From positions 1 to 51,499 of the forward strand of contig JAKAKP010000077.1 in the NCBI GenBank assembly GCA_021813445.1: a DNA stretch of 51,499 nt, in the 5' to 3' direction. The notes beneath the pieces are model-generated. The model saw nothing but the letters and a program-made list of their open reading frames with translations, did no database searches and was not told where the DNA came from. This document shows positions 8,385 to 16,531 of this stretch, piece by piece. The number at the start of each line of letters is the position of its first letter. Position 1 is the first letter of the stretch. This stretch comes from Deltaproteobacteria bacterium. Its GTDB lineage: Bacteria > Desulfobacterota > Desulfobaccia > Desulfobaccales > 0-14-0-80-60-11. A program made the translations under genes and the position numbers.

Positions 8385-10640
8385 ATGCGAGACCCACAAC
8401 TGCCATCAGATGATTTCTTACGAGATGCGGTATTATACCGGGAGGATCTTTTCGGACCCGCGGAATTTGCCCCGTTGGCCGGGGCTTGCCGGGCCGGTGC
8501 AGCCGTGGTTTTTACCGGGCTTAAACAGATCACCCTGCACTTGCCCTGCCCTCACTCCGACCTGTCCCGCTTCAATCAATTAACCATCAGGGTCTGCAAT
8601 CACGCCTATACACCTTTATTGGCCGGAGTTAGGCTCATTCATGGAAACCGGGCTGCCACCTCTTTTTCCGGGGGGCGGGAAGAATTTCCTCCCGGCCAAT
8701 GGTGCGAAATGCATTTTCCCCGGGAATGCTTCGGCATCACCGGCCACCCGGACGGCTGGCAAGACGTCAGGGCCCTGGAGATCTTTTTTGCCCAGGAAAA
8801 GACGGCTGCCCGGGATCAGGAAATTAGCGTTGCCCTTAAGGGTATTGCCGGTGAGCTCCGTCGTCTGCCCCCGGGCCCCAGGTTGACGGAGTCCGGCCTG
8901 CGAGAGCAGCTTGTTGGAGAGGCTGGGGATACTGAGCCGTTGTTGAAGAGATTACTCTCCCCGGCCAAATCCTGGGGGCCTTATGGGCCGGAGAATATTG
9001 CCAGCCGCATTCCCCCGCCCCATTTTTATCCGCAAGGGACGGCCGCGGACATCCTGGCCGGCCGTATCATGGGGCAGCAATTGCCGGCGCCCCTCTCCTG
9101 GGACGCCAACCCTCTGGGCGAGCTGGAATGGTGCCATTTTCTGCATCGCCACCATTTCCTGCGCCTTCTGGTACGGGCTTATCTGGCCACCGGCCAGGAA
9201 GACTATGTCGCCGCTTTGGATGAGCTGCTGCAAAGCTGGATTTTGGCTAATCCCGTGCCCTTGGCCTCCAACGGCGGGGCGGGGCCGGCCTGGGAAACCC
9301 TGTCCATTGCCTGGCGGCTGCGGGAATGGCTGTGGATCATGGGGCTGGCCTGGTCCAGTCCTGCCTTCTCCCGGGCCACCAAGGTCCTGATGCTCCGCTC
9401 CCTTTGGGAACAGGCCGCCAGCCTGATGGACCACCAGGGCCACCCCAATAATTGGCGCATCGTCGAGTCCGCGGCGCTGGCGCTTTTGGGTCTGTGTCTG
9501 CCCGAATTTCGCCTGGCCCTGGAGTGGCGGGACGCCGGCCTCAGGCGGTTGGAACGGGAATATCACCAGCAATTCGGGGCAGACGGAGTGCATCGGGAAA
9601 TGTCGCCCCTCTACCACGCCATTTGTCTTCACGCCTTGCTGGAAGTCAAAGAAGCGGCCGGGGTTCAGGGCCTGGAGCTGCCGGATTTATTTGGCAAACC
9701 CCTGGAGCGGGGTTTCGATTATCTCCTGGCCTTATGCCGCCCGGACTTTACCTGGCCCTCCCTGAACGACTCCGGCGGCCTGGACTCCGATTTCACCGCC
9801 TTAATGTCCAAAGCCGGGGAGAGCTTGCAGCGTCCGGACCTTCTCTGGTGCGGCAGCCGGGGCAGGCGCGGGCGGCCTCCCGAATTTTCCTCCCGGGTCT
9901 TCCCGGACGCGGGGCTCGCCATCATGCGCTCCAGTTATGCGGCCCGGGCCAATTATCTCCTCTTGCGGGCCGGACCGCCGGGCCTGGCCCACAGCCACCA
10001 GGACGCGCTCTCCCTGGAGATAGCCGCCGGGGGCGCGGCCTGCCTGGTGGACCCGGGCATCAGCCGTTATGCCCCCGGCCTTTTAACGGATTATTACCGC
10101 TCCGCCGCGGCCCACAATATGCCCCTGCCGGATGGGGCGGCGCCGGATTATGCCTCCCTGAATTTTTCGCAAAGGGTCAAACCTCCGGGGGAGAAACTCT
10201 CCTGGAGTTTGGCCGGGCCCCTGGAGATGGCCGCCGGGGTCTTTGACGGCCCCTGGGAGCCGGGCCTAAGCGGAGTTGCACTGTCCCGCACCGTTATCTG
10301 CGCGCGCCAGGAGTACTGGATTGTCAGGGATATGATCAGCGGCCAGGGGCGGCATCAGGTCAGGGTAGGCTGGCAATTTGCGCCGGGAAAATTGGTGATG
10401 CCTGAACATCAACGTTTTCTTGACTACTTGGACCGCCATAACCTTCTCCGGCTGCGGCTCATCCCCATCACCGTCTCGGCCAAACCGGCAATAGAGATTC
10501 TTGAAGGCTCCCTTGAACCTCCCGGAGGTTGGGTCTCCCGGGGCGGCCAGGACTACCCGGCGCCCCAGGCCCGATACACCTGGGACGCGGAACTGCCCTG
10601 CTCCCTGGTCTGGGTCCTGTTGCCGATTTCTCCAGATTAG
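8385..10640 (+). CDS. Heparinase II/III-like protein
   Basis: A 751-residue protein with the layout of heparinase II/III and alginate-lyase family enzymes: an alpha/alpha-toroid region around residues 240-470 (NPLGELEWCHFLHRHHFL, NNWRIVESAALALLGL) and a beta-rich region with SHQDALSLEIAAGG at about residue 536. No signal peptide or membrane segment is seen at the N-terminus, unlike many secreted lyases. In glycan-assembly clusters such proteins often act on newly made polymer (family knowledge); the polymer here is unknown. Its TAG overlaps the TAA of the convergent radical SAM gene by sharing TTAG (10637-10640). No Shine-Dalgarno is obvious before the ATG. Confidence 0.78.
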   Translation: MRDPQLPSDDFLRDAVLYREDLFGPAEFAPLAGACRAGAAVVFTGLKQITLHLPCPHSDLSRFNQLTIRVCNHAYTPLLAGVRLIHGNRAATSFSGGREEFPPGQWCEMHFPRECFGITGHPDGWQDVRALEIFFAQEKTAARDQEISVALKGIAGELRRLPPGPRLTESGLREQLVGEAGDTEPLLKRLLSPAKSWGPYGPENIASRIPPPHFYPQGTAADILAGRIMGQQLPAPLSWDANPLGELEWCHFLHRHHFLRLLVRAYLATGQEDYVAALDELLQSWILANPVPLASNGGAGPAWETLSIAWRLREWLWIMGLAWSSPAFSRATKVLMLRSLWEQAASLMDHQGHPNNWRIVESAALALLGLCLPEFRLALEWRDAGLRRLEREYHQQFGADGVHREMSPLYHAICLHALLEVKEAAGVQGLELPDLFGKPLERGFDYLLALCRPDFTWPSLNDSGGLDSDFTALMSKAGESLQRPDLLWCGSRGRRGRPPEFSSRVFPDAGLAIMRSSYAARANYLLLRAGPPGLAHSHQDALSLEIAAGGAACLVDPGISRYAPGLLTDYYRSAAAHNMPLPDGAAPDYASLNFSQRVKPPGEKLSWSLAGPLEMAAGVFDGPWEPGLSGVALSRTVICARQEYWIVRDMISGQGRHQVRVGWQFAPGKLVMPEHQRFLDYLDRHNLLRLRLIPITVSAKPAIEILEGSLEPPGGWVSRGGQDYPAPQARYTWDAELPCSLVWVLLPISPD

Positions 10641-12142
10641 AGGTACTCCCCCCAGGGGGGCCGGTGCGCGTCGATCTCTGCCAAAACCGCCGCCAAAATC
10701 TCCCCGTGCTTCCGGTTGCGCCGGGCAATGGCCGGGGCCTCCAAGCCATTCACTTCCGAGAAAATATACGCCTCCCGGTCCAGAGCACTGCCCGGAGCCC
10801 GGGTCAGGTCTTGGAGGCCAAAGGCCCCGGGGTCCTCGAAGAGGCGGGATTGGGGCTCCAGCAAGAAGCGCATGGGCATAAAGTAAACATCGTCGCAGCC
10901 GCGATAGTGTTGCACCAATCGGATCAAGGCCTGCAAATCCGCCTCGGTCTCATGGGGGGTGTTGTACATAAAATGGATATAGTTCTTGATGCCTGCGGCC
11001 CGGGAAGCGTCAATAATTTCGCGGACTTGCGCCACCTGGAAGCCCTTGCCTAAAAAGTCTACGGTGGGTTGATGGGCGGACTCCAGGCCCCAGAACAGGC
11101 TCATACACCCCGCCCGGGCGGCCATTTGCAGCAACTCCGGGGTAAAACCCCGGATGCGGGCATAGGCGTACCAGCGAATCTCCGGCAGTTCTTGGGGGAG
11201 CCGCCGGCAGACCGCCGCGAGTTGCCGGGGACTGCCGTTAATGGCCGCGTCGGCAAACATGAACGCGGACGAGCCGTAACAGGCAGAGAGGCCCTGAAGC
11301 TCCACCATAATTTTGTCCACCGGCTTTAAACTGTAGCGATCCACCAGGCAGCCGGTGCAAAAACTGCATTGGGAGGGACAGCCCCTGGAGAAGCGGTAAG
11401 GCAGAAAAAGGGTTTGGGGGCCGGTTACCGGATGGTCATAGCGGTAGGCGTCCAGGGACAGGCCCGCGAAATCGGGGGGCCTTTCCCGGGACGCGGCCAG
11501 CCGGGAGGTGGGATTGACCTTAAGTTCCACACCGGCGAAGTAAACCAGGCCAGGGATATCCGCCAGGCGGGTGCTCCCTAAGTGGGCATGCCGCCGGTAG
11601 AGGGCCAGCAGCGGCGCTTCGCCGCTGCCCTTGATCCAGTAATCCGCCAAACCGTATCTGGTAATCCCGGCCGGAGGCCTGATGGTGATGAAGGGGCCGC
11701 CGAAGACGATGGTGGCCGCGGGCTGGAGAGCCCGCAAGCGTTTAGCCAGAATCAGGGCCCCCCAGAACTGGTGATAGGAGATAATGGAAAAGGCATAAAT
11801 CCCGGAGTCAAGATCGAGACGCCGGATATATCTATCAGCAAAGGCTGCCAGGCGGGAGCTGCCGCTGCTCCCCTCCAGATAAGAGAAGAGTTCCGTCTCT
11901 GGGAAGGTGTTTTCCGGGTGGTGGAAATCCGGAGCCTCGGGAAAATCATAAAGATAATCCGGGAGAAAGTCGTGTTGGATCACCGGCACCTGGTGTTCTT
12001 TGAGGTAGCTAGAGAGAACCGCCATGCCGTAGGGCAGAAAGCGGGTGGGAAGAAAGCGCTTGCTGACGGCAGGGGGGTGGATCAGGATCAACGGCGGACC
12101 TGCGGCGGCAGCAAGCTTGGGGACGGGGTGATTGGCCTGCAT
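10637..12142 (-). CDS. B12-binding-domain radical SAM protein, second copy
   Basis: The protein has 501 residues. The N-terminal cobalamin-binding region includes ILIHPPAVSKRFLPTRFLPYG and ATIVFGGPFIT (about residue 143). The cluster motif is CPSQCSFC, with Cys255, Cys259 and Cys262, preceded by RFSRG. FWGLESAHQPTVDFLGKGF is a later radical SAM core signature. It is only distantly similar to the copy at 6908-8347, so this does not look like a recent duplication. It lies downstream of the GSCFA-methyltransferase-glycosyltransferase run on the same strand, separated by a 214-bp gap with a large inverted repeat. Substrate unknown. Confidence 0.85.
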   Translation of the reverse strand: MQANHPVPKLAAAAGPPLILIHPPAVSKRFLPTRFLPYGMAVLSSYLKEHQVPVIQHDFLPDYLYDFPEAPDFHHPENTFPETELFSYLEGSSGSSRLAAFADRYIRRLDLDSGIYAFSIISYHQFWGALILAKRLRALQPAATIVFGGPFITIRPPAGITRYGLADYWIKGSGEAPLLALYRRHAHLGSTRLADIPGLVYFAGVELKVNPTSRLAASRERPPDFAGLSLDAYRYDHPVTGPQTLFLPYRFSRGCPSQCSFCTGCLVDRYSLKPVDKIMVELQGLSACYGSSAFMFADAAINGSPRQLAAVCRRLPQELPEIRWYAYARIRGFTPELLQMAARAGCMSLFWGLESAHQPTVDFLGKGFQVAQVREIIDASRAAGIKNYIHFMYNTPHETEADLQALIRLVQHYRGCDDVYFMPMRFLLEPQSRLFEDPGAFGLQDLTRAPGSALDREAYIFSEVNGLEAPAIARRNRKHGEILAAVLAEIDAHRPPWGEYL

Positions 12143-12218
12143 CGGTAATCCAGTGTCGCTCTTCGTAGACAGTATGGCCTTTAATAAGGCGAAAACCCAA
12201 GTTCACAGGGTCTTAAAG

Positions 12219-12296
12219 TCCCCCTTTGAAAAAGGGGGATTTAGGGGGAGTTTGGGGACTTACTTAAATCCCCCCAGCCCCCTTTTTCAAAGGGGA
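12219..12296. repeat. Inverted-repeat element rich in CCCCC/GGGGG
   Basis: The left arm (12219-12250) and right arm (12265-12296) share CCCCTTTGAAAAAGGGGG in opposite orientations, with the flanking GGATTTA block in a different order in each arm. Each arm is itself a small palindrome (CCCCTTT...AAAGGGGG). Sequences of this type are common dispersed repeats in many bacteria. It divides the GSCFA gene from the downstream radical SAM gene and could terminate transcription or be a mobile palindrome. Confidence 0.75.
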
Positions 12297-12356
12297 GAAT
12301 AAAACCAAAGATTTTCAATCTCTTGGCAATTATGAATTGCCTTACCCTCAAAAGAA

Positions 12357-13307
12357 TCAATCCACATAAAAGCTGAAAAATTGTTGCATGATGAACTCGA
12401 TGGTCTCCTGATTGACGTGGAAATTTTCCCGGCCCCCGGCCCAGATCGATTGGCCCCGCAGGGTCCGGTAGATGGTGGCCATTTCGAACGCAGGGAAATA
12501 AAAGACATTATCATGGCGCGCGCTGAATTCATCCACCACTGCCCGCAAGGTGGCTTTGGAGCTGCAACTGGCGCTGATCACGTCGACATCCGGGCGGAAG
12601 GTGGCCCATAAATGCACGGGGGAGACGGTGAGCAGCAGGCGGCAGCCGGGATTATGGGCCGCCAGCAACTGCTGGAGGCGTTCCAGGTTATGGAGATTCT
12701 CCTCATAACGGCTGACCCGGAAGCGATACCGGCCCAGGTCGCCCCCTTCATTCACATACGGGCCGGAAGGCAGACAGATAACCGCGCCGTCCACCTGATC
12801 TTCCCAAATCTCGGTGAGCCCCAGGGTCAGGATCAGGACTTGGGCTTCCTCCAGGACCTGGCGGGAGTAGCGGCGATGCCTGGCGAAATCCGCCTCGGCC
12901 TCGCTCAGAGAATCATAAAGGATGATGCGGCGGTAGGGGTCTTGAATCTTCCGGGAAACCGGGGAGGTCCACCAGCGCAGGTCAGGCTGCCAATCTCCAA
13001 AGGTATATTCGAAAATCTGGCGCAGGCAGAAGGTATTGTAAACCCGCTCCCAGGCGGCGCTGCCATGCTTGGCCGCAGGGTGCTCCAGTTCTCTGGCGAT
13101 ATATGAAAAGCCCTCCCGGAGCAGGATATTTTTTATCTCCCGGGCGAAACAGGAACCCAGGGAGGCGATGGGAGTTTGCCGGGTCAGGCGGAGACCCGTC
13201 TGCGGGGGCCGGGGATAAGCATCAGCCGCCGGAGGATTATCATAAGAACCGGGCCAGACCTGCCAGGGTTCGAAAAGATGGACGGGATGCACATCCGAAC
13301 GGGCCAT
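12357..13307 (-). CDS. GSCFA-domain protein
   Basis: The 316-residue protein carries the family-naming motif GSCFA at residues 51-55, followed by REIKNILLREGF. Further conserved parts are YNTFCLRQIFEYTFG and ILTLGLTEIWED, and later VSPVHLWATF. GSCFA proteins are related to SGNH-type esterases, and the serine of GSCFA is the likely nucleophile (family knowledge). A de-acetylase or acyl-transfer role on a glycan is inference from context. AAGGA precedes the ATG at 13307. The stop of the methyltransferase gene lies 12 bp upstream, so the two are one operon. Confidence 0.85.
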   Translation of the reverse strand: MARSDVHPVHLFEPWQVWPGSYDNPPAADAYPRPPQTGLRLTRQTPIASLGSCFAREIKNILLREGFSYIARELEHPAAKHGSAAWERVYNTFCLRQIFEYTFGDWQPDLRWWTSPVSRKIQDPYRRIILYDSLSEAEADFARHRRYSRQVLEEAQVLILTLGLTEIWEDQVDGAVICLPSGPYVNEGGDLGRYRFRVSRYEENLHNLERLQQLLAAHNPGCRLLLTVSPVHLWATFRPDVDVISASCSSKATLRAVVDEFSARHDNVFYFPAFEMATIYRTLRGQSIWAGGRENFHVNQETIEFIMQQFFSFYVD

Positions 13308-13319
13308 GTTCCTTCCTTT

Positions 13320-14108
13320 TCAGTAAGTCGCGGCTTTAATGATAATATTCCACCCCAGCCGGTTAAAAGGCCATATCCGCCCCAGCACCCGGTCCAGCCA
13401 ACTCAGAGAGTCAAACCGGATAAACTGTTTGGGGGAAGAAGCCGGCGCGGGGAATTTATAGGGCACGAGATAGGCCGCACGCCAGGCCACCGGCCGCAAA
13501 CCGGCCCGCTCTAATTTGCGCCCCAGGCTGGCCGGGTTGTAAAATCGCAGGTGGGTGGGATCCCAACCCCACCAATCCTGGTTCTGACACCATACCCGGT
13601 GATAGTTCCCCTGGAACAGGTAATTGAGGGAGCAGGAATTTTGGGTGGACAAGATCAGATAGCCGCGCTCTGCCAGGGATTGTGCGGCGTTAGCCAGCAG
13701 TTCCTGATCATCTTCTACATGCTCGATCACATCTTTCAATAAAACCAGATCGAATCTGGTCTGCAAAGAGGCAGCCGGGAATTTCTCGCTTTCCAGGAGC
13801 TGGCACCGGTCTTCCAGGCCTTCCTGCTGCAAAAAATAGCGGGCGGTGGCCAGGACCATCGGCTCCGCATCAACGCCCACCACCAGGCTCGCGGCCTGCC
13901 GGGCCGCGTGCACCAGGAACCTGCCCCCGCCGCAGCCATAATCCAGGAAGCTCCGGCCCCGTAAATCTCCCAGCAGCTCCTCAATGTGGGCATTCTTCAC
14001 CCGGCTGTAGGCCTTGCCTTGCTGCTCCAGGTAGACCGCCAACGCCCTGGCCGGTTCAGATGACCGCAGCCAGTGGTTTACCGGGTAGATTTTGCGGTTG
14101 GTTGCCAT
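13320..14108 (-). CDS. Class I SAM-dependent methyltransferase
   Basis: The 262-residue protein has SAM motif I as FLDYGCGGGRFL (residues 54-65), an acidic motif II VGVDAEP, and the DVIEHVEDDQELL block typical of the Methyltransf_23/UbiG-like group. The C-terminal half contains THLRFYNPASLGRKLERAGL, also usual in polysaccharide-cluster methyltransferases. The start at 14108 lies directly after the upstream stop (TAAGATG). The frame stays open further upstream, but that would overlap the whole end of the glycosyltransferase gene. It probably methylates a sugar or lipid-linked intermediate (inference). Confidence 0.85.
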   Translation of the reverse strand: MATNRKIYPVNHWLRSSEPARALAVYLEQQGKAYSRVKNAHIEELLGDLRGRSFLDYGCGGGRFLVHAARQAASLVVGVDAEPMVLATARYFLQQEGLEDRCQLLESEKFPAASLQTRFDLVLLKDVIEHVEDDQELLANAAQSLAERGYLILSTQNSCSLNYLFQGNYHRVWCQNQDWWGWDPTHLRFYNPASLGRKLERAGLRPVAWRAAYLVPYKFPAPASSPKQFIRFDSLSWLDRVLGRIWPFNRLGWNIIIKAATY

Positions 14109-14109
14109 C

Positions 14110-15297
14110 TTAAAAATATAGGAACCGCCGATATACGGCGGCCCAGGCGGCCTGCTCCCGCGGGGGCGAAAAATCTCCCATGCGCCTTCTGGCCGCGGCC
14201 CCCAAGGACGCGGCCCAACCTGGATTTCCCAGAAGTTCGCCAATGGCCTGGGCCAGGGACCGGGAATCCCCCCAGGGCACCAACAGCCCGGACACGCGAT
14301 CCTCCAGCAGCACTGCATTGGCGCCGGTCCGGGTAGCCACGCAAGGCACCCCATTGGCCATGGCCTCCATGAGGATATTGGGGCAACCTTCGGAAACGGA
14401 GGGCAACACAAAGACGTCCAGTGACCTGAGCCACTCCTGGATTTGCAGATGTGGCAGGGGCCCCCGGAACTTAACCCTGGGGCCGCTTCCGGTGCGCTGG
14501 AGCATGGCCGCGAACACCGGCTTTTCTTCCTCCCGGAGGCCGCCCACGAGTTCCAATTCCCCCTCCTGCTCCCGGAGCACAGCGGCAAAGGCCTTCAACA
14601 GATAGGGCAAGCCTTTGGCATACTTAAAGATGCCGGCGCATCCAAGGCGGAACTGCTCCCGCCGTTCCCGGGGCTGCCAGGCGGCAACCGGAATCGCCAC
14701 GGAATTATAAATGATCTGGGCCTTGTGACTGATGGGGGCCAGGGCCTGGGCCTGATCCAGCAGGTCCTGGCTCAGGGCCACCACGTAATCGGCGTTTTCC
14801 AGGCCGCTGCGGCAGACCGCCACCTTTTCGGGACTGAAGAAGTATTTCTTGACGTCATTGCCCAGAAGGGTGGCGATGCAGGGGATGTTCATTCTCCTGG
14901 CCAACAGGCCGGTAAGATAACCCAAGGGGTAAAGGAAAAAAGAATGCAAGAGGCTGAATTGCTCTTGCTGGTGGAGCATTTCCAGGGAGTGGTAGATCAT
15001 CTGCAGGGTCAAGGTATGGGGGCAATCCCAGAGCTGCCGGGGCGTATCCCCCATCTTTTCCCGCCCCACGGTAATCTGATGCACCTTCACCTGGCCATGC
15101 TCCCGGACCCGGCGGTTCTCGTCCAACAGCACCAGGGCCTCAGCCGTTACCTGGAAGTGGGCCACATGCACCTGCAAGCCCAAAGCCGCCATCTGCGCCG
15201 CCACCTGAGCCACGGTCCGGGCCAGCCCCCCCCATTGCTCCGGGGGAAATTCTGGAGTTATGAGGCAAATTTTTATATCTTTTCCGGAAGGACCCAT
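14110..15297 (-). CDS. GT4-family glycosyltransferase
   Basis: The 395-residue retaining GT-B enzyme opens with ICLITPEFPPEQWGGLARTV, the usual N-terminal acceptor-side strand and glycine loop. The C-terminal domain has LGCAGIFKYAKGLPYLLKAF and then VLPSVSEGCPNILMEAMANG, the E-x7-E type nucleotide-sugar site of family GT4. It heads a minus-strand operon with the methyltransferase and GSCFA genes. A 39-bp gap separates it from the divergent glycosyltransferase gene on the plus strand. Confidence 0.9.
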   Translation of the reverse strand: MGPSGKDIKICLITPEFPPEQWGGLARTVAQVAAQMAALGLQVHVAHFQVTAEALVLLDENRRVREHGQVKVHQITVGREKMGDTPRQLWDCPHTLTLQMIYHSLEMLHQQEQFSLLHSFFLYPLGYLTGLLARRMNIPCIATLLGNDVKKYFFSPEKVAVCRSGLENADYVVALSQDLLDQAQALAPISHKAQIIYNSVAIPVAAWQPRERREQFRLGCAGIFKYAKGLPYLLKAFAAVLREQEGELELVGGLREEEKPVFAAMLQRTGSGPRVKFRGPLPHLQIQEWLRSLDVFVLPSVSEGCPNILMEAMANGVPCVATRTGANAVLLEDRVSGLLVPWGDSRSLAQAIGELLGNPGWAASLGAAARRRMGDFSPPREQAAWAAVYRRFLYF

Positions 15298-15336
15298 ATT
15301 CTAGGTTCCTGAATTACTATTAAGGGTATGCGTACC

Positions 15337-16371
15337 ATGCGCGTCGGCCTGGTTTTTCACAAGAATCCCCTGGCTCCGCCCACCAGCATTGATCTGATCA
15401 GACTGCGGGCCATCTCCCAGGGATTAATCCATTTGGGCCTGGAGGTGGAAATCATTGCCCCCATTGCCACAGATAGTCTGCTGGCAGAGACGATCCCGGT
15501 CCGGCCTCTAAAGGTCTTGAATAATAAAGGGTATTTTCATATGCTCAAGACCTGTTACCACCCTTCCATCAGGCTCATTGACGCCTACCAGGGACCGGTG
15601 GTCAGCCGCCTGGTCCGGGTGGTGGATGAGCAATGGCCCGAACGGGACCAGGCTTCCCGCGGGGAATTATTGGCCTGCCAGGAGTTGATCCGCTCGAGGG
15701 CCGCGGCCCTGGTGTTTAATAATCAGGAAAACCTGCAACGCTGGCGGCAAATCTATGGGGCCCGGATACCGGCCATTATCGTGCCCAGCGGCTGTCCGGC
15801 CCACATCCCGCCTCCCCGGAAAAATCCCTTCTCCCCTTCCCTGCCGGTTCTCCTGTTCCTGGGCTCCCTGGCTGCGCCCCGCATGCTGCAAATGTTAAAT
15901 GAGCTGGCGGTCAGGTTGCAAGGCCGGGTTGAGCTCCATTTTATTGGCAGAAATAAAGCGGCCATGTATGGCGGTTCCCCTGACCAGAAGCTGCATCCCC
16001 TGATTGTGGACCATGGGGAAATTCAGGAAAATGAGATCTGGGATTACCTTAGAAACGCTGCCATTGGCCTGGCGCTGGCCACCGGACCCCACCCCTTTGA
16101 TAACGATGTTTCCAAGATTCTCTATTACTTACGGGGAGGCCTGCCTGTCATATCGGAAGAACCCATACTCAACAATAATCTTATCCGGGAAACCGGCTGG
16201 GGACAAATCTTTCGCCATGGCGATCTGGATGACCTGGAAGATAAGACGAACCTCATCTTGGCAGGCCGGTTAGCCACTAAGAAGGAAATCGTGATGGAAT
16301 TCATGGCAACGCATCATTCCTGGGATCAAAGGGCAGAGACCTTTCGGCAGTTCTTCCAGCGTTGGAACTAA
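15337..16371 (+). CDS. Glycosyltransferase, GT4-like
   Basis: The 344-residue protein begins MRVGLVFHKNPLAPPTSIDL, a GT-B N-terminal strand with an extended substrate loop. The C-terminal half has PVLLFLGSLAAPRMLQML, LHFIGRNK and then DNDVSKILYYLRGGLPVIS in place of the usual E-x7-E region. It is therefore a divergent member. AAGGG lies 10 bp before the ATG at 15337 and only 1 bp before an earlier in-frame ATG at 15328, so 15337 is preferred. It is divergent from the GT4 operon. Sugar specificity is unknown. Confidence 0.75.
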   Translation: MRVGLVFHKNPLAPPTSIDLIRLRAISQGLIHLGLEVEIIAPIATDSLLAETIPVRPLKVLNNKGYFHMLKTCYHPSIRLIDAYQGPVVSRLVRVVDEQWPERDQASRGELLACQELIRSRAAALVFNNQENLQRWRQIYGARIPAIIVPSGCPAHIPPPRKNPFSPSLPVLLFLGSLAAPRMLQMLNELAVRLQGRVELHFIGRNKAAMYGGSPDQKLHPLIVDHGEIQENEIWDYLRNAAIGLALATGPHPFDNDVSKILYYLRGGLPVISEEPILNNNLIRETGWGQIFRHGDLDDLEDKTNLILAGRLATKKEIVMEFMATHHSWDQRAETFRQFFQRWN

Positions 16372-16436
16372 CTATTTCTCAAAAACCCGCACACAAGTCA
16401 GGGCAAATTGAGACCTCTGTGAAAATCCTCTAACTT

Positions 16437-16507
16437 GTCATTCTGAATCTCAGAGGTGCCAATAAAAAACGAGAGTCTTCACTGCGCGGCGCTCCGTTCA
16501 GAATGAC
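16437..16507. repeat. GTCATTCTGA inverted-repeat element, copy 1
   Basis: GTCATTCTGAA (16437-16447) and TTCAGAATGAC (16497-16507) are perfect 11-bp inverted arms around a 49-bp centre. A related copy is at 45556-45625. It lies in the 160-bp gap between the plus-strand glycosyltransferase and the minus-strand RND permease, where it may help terminate both. Confidence 0.75.
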
Positions 16508-16531
16508 GTAACTTGTGTTTTCGTATAGATT

